Origin: Phalacrocorax aristotelis
Taxonomy: Eukaryota > Chordata > Aves > Suliformes > Phalacrocoracidae
Length of the DNA: 64,000 bases
NCBI RefSeq assembly: GCF_949628215.1
Contig: NC_134276.1
Coordinates: 32,800,226-32,864,225 of the forward strand
Direction: 5' to 3'
The notes below the pieces were generated by a model. That model was given only the letters and a program-made list of their open reading frames with translations. It was not told the origin of the DNA and ran no database searches. Below, piece after piece: positions 25,277 to 35,812 of the stretch. Positions within the stretch are counted from its first letter, which is position 1. Each line of letters begins with the position of its first letter. Both the position numbers and the translations under genes were made by a program.

Positions 25277-26247
25277 TTTCTCTTCACACATTTTATACTG
25301 TTTTTTATCTTTCAGGTGGAGCTTGAGTGGCTCTAGTCATACCCACCTTTATTATGACTGGTGTAAAATTTCCTTGCTTTGCTTTTAAAGGTATAGACTA
25401 GAAAAATTCAAAGCGCATACCCAGTGAGGGGTGGTCACACCTTAGAGGCAGGTAACTTTTGGGATGGAGGTGTGTTTTTGTATTATAATGATGATATAAT
25501 GAGCAAAGTTCACCAAAATGACAGCATTTTGTCAAAAGTACGAAGGACTGTTGGTGCAGGTTGGCAAATATGCAGCACATCAGCTTCGTGGTACCTTGGG
25601 TTCCCATTTATCACAGAGCCTGGCCGCGATGCCTCCACACCGCTCCACTCTCCGGACAACTCCTCTTAGAGTCAGTATGCCAAGTCCTCCTGGCATTGCC
25701 CACATCCAAGGTTACTAGGGAACTTCCGTGGAATGGATTCCTCACATGTCAGCTGCACTCCACCCTGAAAGCTTCTTCAATGCTGTACCTTTTCTAAAAA
25801 TATAAGTTTAATTTCTAAGTCACCTCCAGCAATTATTCCACTGTCATTCATGGTAGATCTAACATGCTTTCTGATCTCACCTGGGCAGGTTTCTAGCCTA
25901 TTCTGAAAAACCTGAAAGGACAGAGAACTAGGTAGACAGCCCATTCCTTGCTTCTCTACTGACAGTACTGGAAAGCATTCCCAATGCCTAATCTAAAATT
26001 CCCTTGCAGCAAAATAAAGCAACTCATATTCCTCCTACTCATCCCCATTGCTCTTCTGAATCCTTGCCGATTAGTCCACACCTTTTTCAAAGAGCATTGC
26101 TAAAGCTGGGGTCAGTGCCCCAGGAGATGTTAGTGGCACTGAACAGAGCTCAGCCCCTCGCATCTTTAAGACAGCAGAAGTTCCTTACACATAACATCAC
26201 CACTTACATATTCCAATATGGCATGGGCTTTTCTTAAAACAGGTAAG
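25277..26247. other. Intergenic DNA, nothing recognised
   Basis: About 1 kb between the solo LTR and the next CR1. Open frames of 66-81 codons overlap in several registers around 25,420-25,800 and show no domain. I see no gene. Confidence 0.45.
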
Positions 26248-26474
26248 ACAGATGATATTAGGAAAAATTTCTTCACCAAAAGGGTTGTCAAGCATTGAAC
26301 AGGCTGCCCAGGGAAGCGGTTGAGTCACCACCCCTGGAGGTATTTAAAAGACGTGTACACGTGGTGCTTAGGGACAGGGTTTAGTGGTGGACTTGGCAGT
26401 GCTGGGTTAATGGTTGGACTCGATGATCTTAAAGATCTGTTCCAGCCTGAATGATTCTATGATTCTATGATTCT
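26248..26474 (+). mobile_element. CR1 LINE, 5'-truncated 3' end
   Basis: Contains the CR1 3' UTR landmarks in order: GGAAAAATTTCTTCACC, AGGGTTGTCAAGCATTG, AACAGGCTGCCCAGGGAAG, GGTTGGACTCGATGATCTTA and three copies of ATTCTATG at the end (26,454-26,474). Well preserved compared with the relics at 10.8 and 22.2 kb, so it is a younger insertion. 5' truncation is the normal fate of CR1. Confidence 0.93.
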
Positions 26475-26506
26475 TGTTCAGCTTTGGATCCAGAAGTTCT
26501 GCAGTT

Positions 26507-26528
26507 CAGCAGTTCTGCAGAACTGCTG
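26507..26528. repeat. Perfect 22-bp palindrome
   Basis: CAGCAGTTCTG followed by its exact reverse complement CAGAACTGCTG. Located just after the CR1 tail. It sits in a local run of CAGTTCTGC/TTCTGCAG words, so it may be a by-product of short tandem duplication rather than a binding site. Confidence 0.9.
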
Positions 26529-29500
26529 CCCAGTTCTCTGACCTGTGTCTGTAGCTGCCCATTTCTGCTCTGCGCTCAAGAGCATGACATGAGAGCCGCT
26601 GTATGGAGTGCAGCATCAGCTCAGTGTCCCCTGGCATTTGCCAGCAGCAGAAGCCTAGGGAGGAGCAGAGGACCCTGGCCAGTATCAGGCAGCACTTCCC
26701 CCGTACACCCTCCCAGCTTCCAGCAGTGTGTGACTCAGAGCTTGCCTCAACCTCATGTTGCACCTTTGTGTTTAAAAGCCTTCAATTGATTTTCCTTTAA
26801 TAAATTTGTCTGACAGCTCATTGGCCTACCGGCCTTGTCCAAGTGCCTTCTAACGATTCAGGCCATTTGTCCAAAGTGTCAAGATAATTTTTTCATTCTA
26901 ACGTCAATCTCCAATACATTTGTGGTCCTTCCCAACCTAATGCTATCTGCAACTTTAACGAATGCATCCCCTATTCCGCCATTCAGCACACCAGTGAAAC
27001 ACTGAAAGGCAGCAGACCTAAGACAGGAGCAGGCCTTTCTACCATAGTTCTTCTAGTCACGTGGATGTTTATGAGGTCCTGAGTCTAAAATGTGGCTGCA
27101 GCTTTGGGCAGCGCCTTGCTTCGAAGTTCTTATCTTGGCAGTTCCAGTCCTGTTTTTCCTGAAAACACACCAGTTGCAGTGCAGCCTGACACCCTCACAT
27201 ACCCCCACTGGCAGGGTTTTAGGTAAGCTGAACTGGTGCATATAACATCAGAGAGAAAAAGGCTTTTCCTTGCTGTGCAGTGACCTCTCTGTCTGTTTGA
27301 AGAAGTGCAGCCAGCCATCAAGTGAACCAGAGCTTCGGGTGTACACCCGAGGAAGATGCAGAAGATTTTCAGGCACCCAGATGCAACAGGAAGAACTGTA
27401 AATACTGTAAACCTCAGGGTAACAACGCCTACATTTCTTGTGAGTGCAGGAGGAGTTGTTGCTGAACCAAAGACCTTTCTTGCATTCTAAAAAGCGATGC
27501 CCTTGTCTGCAATATCTTCATCTATCTAATCCAGTCTAATGTATTATATTATTTGTGGATAGATCAGACCTGATAAGCTACACTGATGATCAAATCACAA
27601 CTCTTTCAAGTACCAATCTTGGGATCTGGGTTTCTGGCTTAGTACTCTGCTCGAGATCCAAAAGGCTCCAAGGATTGCCAGGGGCTGAAAGGCTGGCTGT
27701 ATTGCATAACCTAAACACACCCACCTGAAAGAGTCAAACTGATGGCCTGGTTTTCTGAGGTCAATGCCCAATTAATAATAACGTTTAGCACCTCGAGATC
27801 AGTCCTTAAACTTCCTGGGGAAAGAACTTGAACAAAACCACTTAGAGATGCACCTTCCATCTGGGCGGGTGGAATGAGGGGCTACAAAGTCGCAGCTCCT
27901 GTTTCAGTCCTAAATTCCAGCCAGATTTGTGAAAACACAAGCTGACCACGGGCTTGTCATGCCTCCTCTCTCCCAGTGCAAGAGCCTTGGTGCCAGGAGA
28001 CATGCTGGGGAAGTAGACACTGGGCACAGACTGCCCCGCCAGGCCTCTCTGCAGTGCCAGGTTTCGCTCAGTCATTTCATCTTCAATTTTCCAGTTTCTC
28101 TCTACCAGGATACTTTTTTTTTTTTAGGACCCGCTCCCCCACATCCAGCAAGTGATGTAAAATATCACCATGACAATATGACTTTCACAGCCTTTTACAA
28201 AGGCTAGAAGAACACATTGGTGCCATCCCTTATGTCATAGCCCAGCCTCACCTCCCTTCCTCCAGCCTCACCTCTCATTTATTTCCACTGACTGCTCCTG
28301 GCAGGAGATGTAGCTGCAGGCAGGATCTCCTCCCTTTCCATACAGCTCGAAGGGAGTTGCCACGATGGGCTGAAAATGTACTCTTTACTTAGAGAAAGAG
28401 TGTCAAAGTATCAGCTATCATCTGCTATTTTAATCCAGGACACAAACAGTTGAGCACCATCATATCCAGATGATAATATTTGATGGAAGTGAGTAACACT
28501 GCGATAATTCACGACTAGCTGAGATGTGTCTTCCATGAGAAAGGCTTCTTGTGAGACCCTGCAGGCAACTGCCTGGAAAATCCTCCTCAAATGATATTAA
28601 AAACCTCATCTATAAAAACACAGGGCTTCCATCAGTCCTTGGGGATTTACACATCTCCAAAGATGAGGCACGCTGTCAGGAAAACCTGTCACATCATTTT
28701 AGATGTCACTTGGCACCTGAAAAGACCCTGCTGTGGAGGGATGACCTTTTTAATCTACCACCCTGGAGTGTACTAACCCTGGCTGGATGTGAGATGTGCC
28801 TGAAGGGGCTCCCAGCACAGAAAGCAGGTGAGGAACACTAAGGTTTTCTTCAAATGACGCTGGTTTCTAGGGAGGGAAAAAAAAAAGGATGCATCTTCTG
28901 ATCTAGTTCATCACGAAGTATCAGAACATGACATAATTATCTGTTTATATAGCATCACAGGAAATTTGCAGCACTGGTACCTCGGTGAAGTGTGTCTTGC
29001 AAAGCCAATGCCAATTAAAATATCACTACCTTAGTCCTGGGATTTATTCAGGGTTGCCTGAGTTTAAATCCATTTTAAAAGCAACACAAGTTAAAAGGAT
29101 GCATAACTTTGTCATGTCAACACTCCTAGCCTCATTTAAAGCTTTTTCAAATTGATATGGATTTATCTTAATTCCACATCAAATTGGTTTTCACGCAGGA
29201 GCCTTGGCCTATTTAACTGATGCATTTTTAAATATCTCCCATTTCACAGCTGCAGCTCTGAACACAGACCTACAGGCAAAGCAACCTGAAGGTCCACCTA
29301 CCTTAGCAATTGTGCCAAAGGGTTTCTACCCTGACTCCAGTGAATTGAGTCAACCAATGGATTTGTAAGAGGTTTCAATACTACCACAGAAATATTCATT
29401 TTTCTAGAACGATCTCTTAAAAATAAAACCAAATTGAAGCACACCTACTAACTGGATGTTTTTAGCTGCATTTTACACTATGGAGAAGGAGCCAAATGTT

Positions 29501-30794
29501 CCCCTGTCACTCAACCCGTTGCTAAAGATGTAAGTTGCTCTTTTTCTACTGTGGTTTGTAAAAAGAGGGGCTACCTCTTATCAGGCCAGCTGCCACTGAG
29601 AAAAACAGATAAGCTTCTGGGCAGAAGACCCTTCTTCAGCTCTGAAATAGCAGGAGTAGTCTTGAAGGTGAAAACAAGCAGAGAACAACTTATAAATTTA
29701 ATGAGATTGCGTAAGCAGCTAGACCATCCGGAAAAAAAAAAGGGCACTGTTATCTGGAGCAAAGGAAGGGATAGCAGGGGAGGAGGAGATAAAACCTGAC
29801 TTCCTCTGGCACACACAAAGAAAGCAATGAGTAATTTACTGCCTGAGGAAGGTGAGGGACAGGGAATTGTATCCTGTGCCCCGGTGTCTCTGTCAAGCCC
29901 GGGATCGTTAGCAGCATTAAGCACTTTAGGTCCCATGACATCTTTTGAAGGTATTTTGTCAATGTCCCCATAGAATCAGGGTTCAAGGGAGGTCTACTTT
30001 TATTTCAACTGTGACAGGCTGCTGCAGAAAAGTATGTGTCAGGGGGAAAAAAGAGGCCTAAGCATTACTGTCCTCCTCCCTTTCATCTTGACCCTGACTG
30101 CTGGGCTTAATCTCACTTATCTTTCGAGAAATAAGAAAAATGTATGTGCTCCTACCAGTCCTTTCACAAGTGCAGAAGTGGTGTCTCTGAACATACCCAA
30201 CTTGACTTATCTGAGGGAGTAATAACAGGAAGAGTTTAACTGCTTCCTAATTATTTGTGCATCAAAAAAAATCATTTATTTGGAGAAGGTGCAGCGCTCA
30301 GTATGGTGAATGCATGTCACGTTCCTTACGAGGTGTCAGGAGCTCCTTAGAAGCAAGTAGGCGTATCCCCACATTGTAGCAGTCATTACATGATGGAGAT
30401 CACAGCCAGACACCCTGTAGGTGAGAAGGCAGGTGCTAGAGGCAGCCAGGACAGCCGATACACAGGTTGTCAGGCTCTTAATGGAGCGAAGCGACTGACA
30501 CAGTGACACCCTGACTGCAGTGGGAGACACACAGTATGTCTTCCTTGAGATGCCTAGGAAAGGCTCAGAGTGTTTGACCTTGAAAATGAACTTTTGCCAG
30601 GGCTGAAGAGTAAGGTGAGTGAAAAAAGAGTGCCCAGGTGAGTGAAAAAACAGCAAGAGGAAGATGGCTACAGCCACTGGACTAATCCTGTCAGCCAAAG
30701 CAGAGGGAAGCCCATCACAGCGAGAGGCTGCCCTCACCCCTGCCCTCAGCTGAGGGCAAAGAGGCTTGGCCTTCGACCGCAGCTTCCCATTGCA
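26529..30794. other. Intergenic DNA, no gene seen
   Basis: About 4.3 kb. No exon or domain recognised. AT-rich, homeodomain-site-like sequence at about 29,040-29,240 may be conserved non-coding DNA. A short tandem duplication of AGGTGAGTGAAAAAA occurs at about 30,613-30,652. The 30,336-30,878 minus-strand open frame (180 codons) overlaps the next CR1 and has no recognisable domain. Confidence 0.45.
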
Positions 30795-31373
30795 GCTGGT
30801 CGAGGGAGGGGATTGTCCCGCTCTGCTCTGTGCTGGTGCAGCCTCACCTTGAGTGCTGTGTGCAGTTTTGGGTGCCACGGTACATTAAGGGTACAAAGCT
30901 ACTACAGAGTGTCCAGAGGAGGGCCACGAAGTTGGTGAAGCGTTTAGAGGAGAAACCATACGAGGGGCAGCTGAAGCCACTTGGTTTGTTCAGCCTGGAG
31001 GAGCGGAGACTGAGGGGAGACCTCATTGCAGTCTGCAGCTTCCTCACAAGGGGAGGGCGGGGGGGAGGCAGGGGCTGATCTCTTCTCTCTGGTGACCAGT
31101 GACAGGACCCGAGGGAATGGCATGAAGATGTGCCAGGGGAGGTTTACGTTGGATATTATGAAAAGGTTCTTCACCCAGAGGGTGGTGGAGCACTGGAACA
31201 GGCTCCCCAGGGAGGCAGTCATGGCGCCAAGCCTGGCCATATTCAAGAAGCACTTGAACAATGCCCTCAGAGACATGGTGTGAATTTTGCAGTTGTCCTG
31301 TGCAGGGACAGGAGTTGGACTCGACGGTCCTTGTGGGTCCCTTCCAACTCAGGAAATTCTATGATTCTATAAT
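30795..31373 (+). mobile_element. CR1 LINE 3' end directly upstream of the TPT1 promoter
   Basis: Sequence order matches the end of CR1 ORF2 and its 3' UTR: CTTGAGTGCTGTGTGCAG, CAGAGGAGGGCCACGAAG, GTTCAGCCTGGAGGAGCGG, GGTTCTTCACCCAGAGGGTG, GGAACAGGCTCCCCAGGGAG, GTCCCTTCCAACTCAGG and the terminal ATTCTATGATTCTATA. In the plus frame the decayed peptide [18 protein letters not shown] and [16 protein letters not shown] can be read. 5'-truncated. It ends about 280 bp before the TPT1 start site and points towards the gene. Confidence 0.95.
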
Positions 31374-31514
31374 TCCCCTGCCTGGTCGGGCAGGCGTGCG
31401 GCCGCCCTCCCGCCGCATCCCGTGGGGGCAGAAGCCTCCCCTCAGCCCGGCCAAACGCCAGCCCGCTCTAACCGCCCGCTAACTGCCGCCCCCGCCGCCA
31501 ACCGCCCGCCCAAG

Positions 31515-31532
31515 GGCCGCCAGGGGGCGCCG
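31515..31532 (+). promoter_or_regulatory. CTCF-type binding motif upstream of TPT1
   Basis: GGCCGCCAGGGGGCGCCG is nearly identical to the vertebrate CTCF core (GGCCACCAGGGGGCGCTA-type), including the invariant CAGGGGGCGC. It lies about 120-140 bp before the predicted TPT1 start and between the CR1 end (31,373) and the GC-box cluster. Seen as a motif match only; occupancy is inferred. Confidence 0.6.
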
Positions 31533-31660
31533 CGCCGATCGGGGCGGGGCGGGGCGGGGCGGAGGCGGGAGGCGGGGCGGAGGCGGGCGCGCCTGCGCGG
31601 TGAGGCGCCGGGCCCTGCCCGCTATATGAGCTCGGGCAGGCGCTGACTCGGCCCTTTCCG
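31533..31660 (+). promoter_or_regulatory. TPT1: TPT1 promoter: GC boxes, TATA-like element and 5'TOP start
   Basis: Four head-to-tail GGGGC boxes at 31,541-31,562 and further GGCGGGG boxes up to about 31,585 are Sp1-type sites and could also form a G-quadruplex. CTATATG at 31,622-31,628 is a TATA-like element. About 25-30 bp downstream is CCCTTTCCGCCTCGC (31,652-31,666), the oligopyrimidine start expected for a TOP mRNA. TPT1 is a classic 5'TOP gene whose translation follows mTOR signalling. The predicted start is the C at about 31,653, giving a 5'UTR of about 70 nt that ends in a strong GCCGCCGCC-ATG context. Confidence 0.75.
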
Positions 31661-31723
31661 CCTCGCTCCCGCCCGCTCTCGGGTCGCTGCGCAGAGACCC
31701 GCGCCGTCGCCGCCGCCGCCGCC

Positions 31724-34700
31724 ATGATCATCTACCGGGACTGCATCAGCCGTAAGGGCGGGGAGCGGGGGTCGGGAGGGGCGGGCAGTGCCTCGGTCGG
31801 TCCCTCGGTCGGTGGGTGAGGGGAAGTGGGTAGCCGCGGCCTGGGCCCGGCCGCTGGGCCCGGCGGCGCCGCCGTCAGCGCGCATGTGCAGTGCGGGCGG
31901 GCCCGGAGCGCCCGAGCGAGGCCGCCGTGCCCGGACGGCGGCGGGACGCCGGAGCGCGGCCTGTCCCGGAAGGGAGCTGAGGGGAAGGCGGTGGCCCTCG
32001 GCCCCGGGAGGCGGAGGCTGACGCAGCGGCCCCCGCCTCTCTCTCTGTGTGTGTGTCCGTCTGTCTGTCTCCTCGCAGAGGACGAGATGTTCTCCGACAT
32101 CTACAAGATCCGGGAGGTGGCGAACGGCCTGTGCCTGGAAGTGGAGGGGAAGGTGAGCGGCCCGCCCGCCCCGAGGGAGGGACGGAGGGGGAGTGCGAGG
32201 GGGAGGCCGGCCGCGCTGGGGTGACTCCGGGCCCGGCCGGCGGCGGGGGCAGGGCTGGGGCGGGGTGGTGGGGTGCCTTCCCTGCGAGGGGCCGCGGAGG
32301 GGAACACCCGGCCCGGCCCGGTGCCTGTGGCCGGGGCAGAGCCGGCCGCTGTGGTCTAACAAAGCGTTGGTCAGGCACGGGGGACGAGCCTGGCCTAAGA
32401 AATCTGTGCTTGGGCTGCAGTCAGGTTCCTTGCGCTTAACCGCGGCTCTGAAATCATGCCCTGCTGTCAGGTCATAGATGTGTAAGAGCGGTAGTATTAA
32501 GATTTTTGCAGAGCCGTTAAGTTTTCTGATGTCTCTAAATCTAGATGGTCACCAGGACAGAGGGTCAAATTGATGACTCTCTAATTGGTGGCAATGCCTC
32601 TGCTGAAGGTCCTGAGGGAGATGGAACAGAAGCCACGGTCATAACTGGTGTTGATATAGTAATAAACCACCACCTCCAAGAGACCAGCTTTACAAAAGAA
32701 TCCTACAAGAAGTACATCAAGGACTACATGAAAGCGTAAGTGTTGGTAGGCTTTCTCTTTAAAATGAGATTGCAAAATTGTTAGGTCGTTGAGATTTTTA
32801 AAAACAGGGTTGAACTTTATTCCTAGTAGGTGTTAGTTCTGACACAGGTGCCAAACCGGCTGTGAACTTCAGTAATGGCTTAATACTTGGCAAAAGTGGA
32901 GCTCTAAAAAATTGATACTGGAATATCTAAGTTTGTCTTGGCTGCGGTAGAGGACTTGATCATGTGCTTTGGATATTATTTGTAACCTTGCTGTTTTCTT
33001 TGATTCCTCTATGCCAAACATTCATGGGGAAGGGGGTGGGGTGGTGAAGAAAGCTTCAGGAAGCTTTTCCAACTTGATAATTTAAATGTGTGTGAAGGGA
33101 ACTTTTTGCTAATTCAAGGTATAATCTCTGTTGCTCAGTGTTTAGTGGATAGTGTAAAAGGTAAAAACATGTCTTCTGTCATGCTGATGGGTTGTACTCT
33201 TGATGCTGTGGGAATGGCTTGCTAATTTTTGTCTACCACTAGCCTGGAAGTAAAATGAGCTTGATAGGAGTGGCAGGCACTGTTCTGCTAATTCACTGGT
33301 AAAATTAAAATTTGGGCGCTTAGGGGGAGAGGGGGGGGAAAAAGCAGCAAAATCCAGCCATTTGACTGCCAGTAACTCCTTCTGTTATGATGTGATGCTG
33401 CACACTGAAGTTATTAGGCTACAGAACATGTTTTGAGAGCTCTTTTTCCCCTTCCAGGATCAAAGCCAGACTTGAGGAACATAAGCCAGAGAGAGTAAAG
33501 CCTTTCATGACAGGGGCTGCAGAACAAATCAAACACATCCTCGCTAACTTCAAAAACTACCAGGTAATGAAACTTACGTCTCATTCCGGCAGTGTTGCTG
33601 TGATAGAAGCTGCAGTTGGTTCATCTGCTGAATTTGCTTGTGGAGAGTTTTGAGGGCTCCTGTAGTGAGGACATGTAACTTACCCTTCCCTGGGAGTATT
33701 AGGAGCTCTGAGAGTCAGGGAGGAGGAACAGTGAAAGACTCTTAGGTGTTTGGGGAACTCATTTCAGCTTGCAATGCTTGTAGTTAACTAAGATGTAGCT
33801 GTTGCCACTGCAACTGTGGGGTTGGCCTTGTGAGGTGGGTGACTTTGGTCCCTGCTGTGACTTGCTCTGCTGTTCATAGTGCTGTGGTGGGGTTTTGAAA
33901 TTGACAAGCTGCAGAAAGCAAAATCTCTGCAGCTGGTCAGGGAGACCTTAAACTGAACTCAGATGTTATAGCTTTCTGTATAAAAGGGGAATTTCTCCTC
34001 ATAATAGCTCACTAAGTGTCTCAGTAACATATTTCTCTGAAGTTCTTTGTAGGAGAGAACATGAATCCAGATGGTATGGTGGCCCTCCTGGACTTCCGTG
34101 AGGATGGTGTGACCCCATATATGATTTTCTTTAAGGATGGCTTAGAAATTGAGAAATGTGTAAGTACTGACCTGAACTGGATGAATGCACCTAACTGCGA
34201 TAAGCTCTTTCGCTGTTCTGCTGTATCCCTGTTAAAGTTGAACAGTAGCTGCCAGTTTTTTTAAACTTAAGTTTGTGTAAGTACAGCCCAATTGCTGCTT
34301 TATATTACACAAAGTGGTTGAAACTTCCCTTGTACAGCTTTGAGTCATACTAAAAGGGGACATAGTTTCATTGCAGTGATTCAGTGTGACGTAATGGCTA
34401 AGAAATACAGAAGGAATTGCCTTGGTGAGATGTGCGTAATTGGTAATGATTTTAAACTATTAGATTAAAAACAACGTCCTCTGAAATGGAGCACTTCTAC
34501 TCTGGATCCCTCTTGTGGGGGTTAATTCTGAAGTACCTTGCAGGGTCACGTTCCATCTTCTCTCACTTAATCTGGTGTCCTTATTTTGTTATGCAAGAAT
34601 TGTCTAAGTATTGCCCTAAATTTGGGAACATGGTAATACTTGACTGAGTACTTAACCTTATTCTATCTGGGATCTCCACCTGACTGAGCTCAGTCAGCTC

Positions 34701-35587
34701 CTGTAGTCTGCTTTCTCTTTGCTCTGTGTTGGAATGTGGTTGCAATGGAACAGTATTTGGATCCCAACACTTGTGTTTTTTCGCTTGAGAGCTGTGGGAT
34801 TCACTGCAGACTGGCAGGGCGGGCTCACCAACTGCTTTGCTCAGTCCTTGTGGACTTACGAAGCCAACTGTTCATAGCCAGCTAAATTTATCTGTAAAGC
34901 CTCTTACAGGCTTTCTGGTATGCAAGTCATGTAAAGATGAACCAATTTCCATTGTGGAGCAGGAGCCCAACTAAAAGAACCCTTATTGACGAAAACAGAC
35001 ACGCCACCTCCTGCAGCTTGCCTGAAGGGCAGTGTCTGTCCTGGGACAGGCAGTGACCTGGAAGGTGCCTCCTCTGAGCAGAACCTTGTGCCCATCTCCC
35101 CTACTTGGGCAGGCCTTTTGCAGGTGTGATTCTAATAACCCCATCTGCTTCAAGATGGGGTAAAAAAATAGTAGCAAGGCATTCTGGTGGGCAGAAAAAC
35201 CTGTTCCAGCTTCTTGTACAGCTCTTGTAAGAGGCAGCAGGTACCTTGTAAGCTTTGGTATTTGTTTAGGATGTGCTCTTATTTGAGAGAATCTGAAATG
35301 TGTGTGTCAGGCAAAAAGGGTGTGAATGAGTATGTTGTCTGGCTTGCTCACAGCTGATGCCAGTTGTCCTGTACGACCACAGGAAAGCTCAGCATCCTCT
35401 GATAGACCACGAGCACCCATCCTGTTGCTCTCTGGTTTGCACTAAGATGCAAAAAGAACTTCCTCGCGCTTTCTGCCTGCTCGACTGTGGCAGCTCAGAT
35501 TGAATTGGGGAATACACAAATAAGTTCCAGAAACTTACCCTGACTGTTGTGACCTTGAACTAACACTTGCTACTCTTGTTCCAGTAA
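31724..35587 (+). CDS. TPT1: TPT1, translationally controlled tumour protein (TCTP), complete
   Basis: Coding segments 31724-31751, 32079-32152, 32545-32735, 33458-33563 and 34043-34159, plus the stop codon TAA at 35585-35587 as the first bases of exon 6. They join in frame to exactly 172 codons, the family length. All introns are GT-AG. The protein begins [19 protein letters not shown] and ends [14 protein letters not shown] signature 1 is seen near residues 48-58 ([11 protein letters not shown]) and signature 2 near 123-145 ([22 protein letters not shown]). TCTP is an abundant cytosolic and nuclear protein that binds calcium and tubulin and acts in growth, translation and anti-apoptosis. 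Regulation is by a 5'TOP promoter. The stop split from the last sense codon by intron 5 means that exon 6 is only stop and 3'UTR. The last intron carries an H/ACA snoRNA. Confidence 0.98.
35388..35519 (+). ncRNA. SNORA31: H/ACA box snoRNA (SNORA31-like) in TPT1 intron 5
   Basis: Two hairpins and two boxes can be folded by eye. 5' hairpin: lower stem GCATC (35,392-35,396) with GATGC (35,446-35,450), upper stem GAGCA with TGCTC. A hinge follows with an ANANNA match (AAAAGA, about 35,452-35,457). 3' hairpin: lower stem TTCC with GGAA, upper stem CTGCC with GGCAG. ACA is at 35,514-35,516, three bases before the end. Human TPT1 hosts SNORA31 in an intron, which supports the name. It is made by trimming of the spliced intron, whose acceptor is 65 bases downstream, and should guide pseudouridylation of rRNA. 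Target positions are not derived here. Confidence 0.8.
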
Positions 35588-35812
35588 CAAATCAAACAGT
35601 ATGGTTTTTGGATCACCTGTCTTCATAGCTGGCTGCTGTTTCTTCTTCATCGGCACAACACCAGGAATTGGCAATGTCTAACAACTGGACTGATGTCATC
35701 TTGAGCTTTATTCACTTATTTTGACCCTGATTTGGAGTGAAGGCATTGTTTTAAAAAGAAAAAAACATCTGTCATGTAGGTTGTCTAAAATAAAACTCAT
35801 TTAAAACCATTC
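35588..35812 (+). other. TPT1: TPT1 3'UTR (last exon)
   Basis: Exon 6 starts at 35,585 after the acceptor TTGTTCCAG and holds the stop codon and about 225 nt of 3'UTR. The poly(A) signal AATAAA is at 35,789-35,794, followed by a GT-rich downstream element (GTGATGTCTTTTGGTC...). The cleavage position at about 35,812 is an estimate. Confidence 0.85.
35789..35794 (+). terminator. TPT1: TPT1 polyadenylation signal AATAAA
   Basis: Canonical hexamer in TAAAATAAAACTC, followed 20-45 bases later by GT-rich sequence. The only strong signal in the last exon. Confidence 0.85.

Noticed and set aside
30336-30878. 180-codon minus-strand frame left of the TPT1 CR1
   Set aside because: Its first part is antisense CR1 and the rest has no domain. 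No transcript evidence can be read.
31622-32362. 246-codon minus-strand frame and other long frames at TPT1 exons 1-2
   Set aside because: Antisense shadows of the GC-rich TPT1 promoter and first exons. Pro/Arg-rich with no family resemblance.
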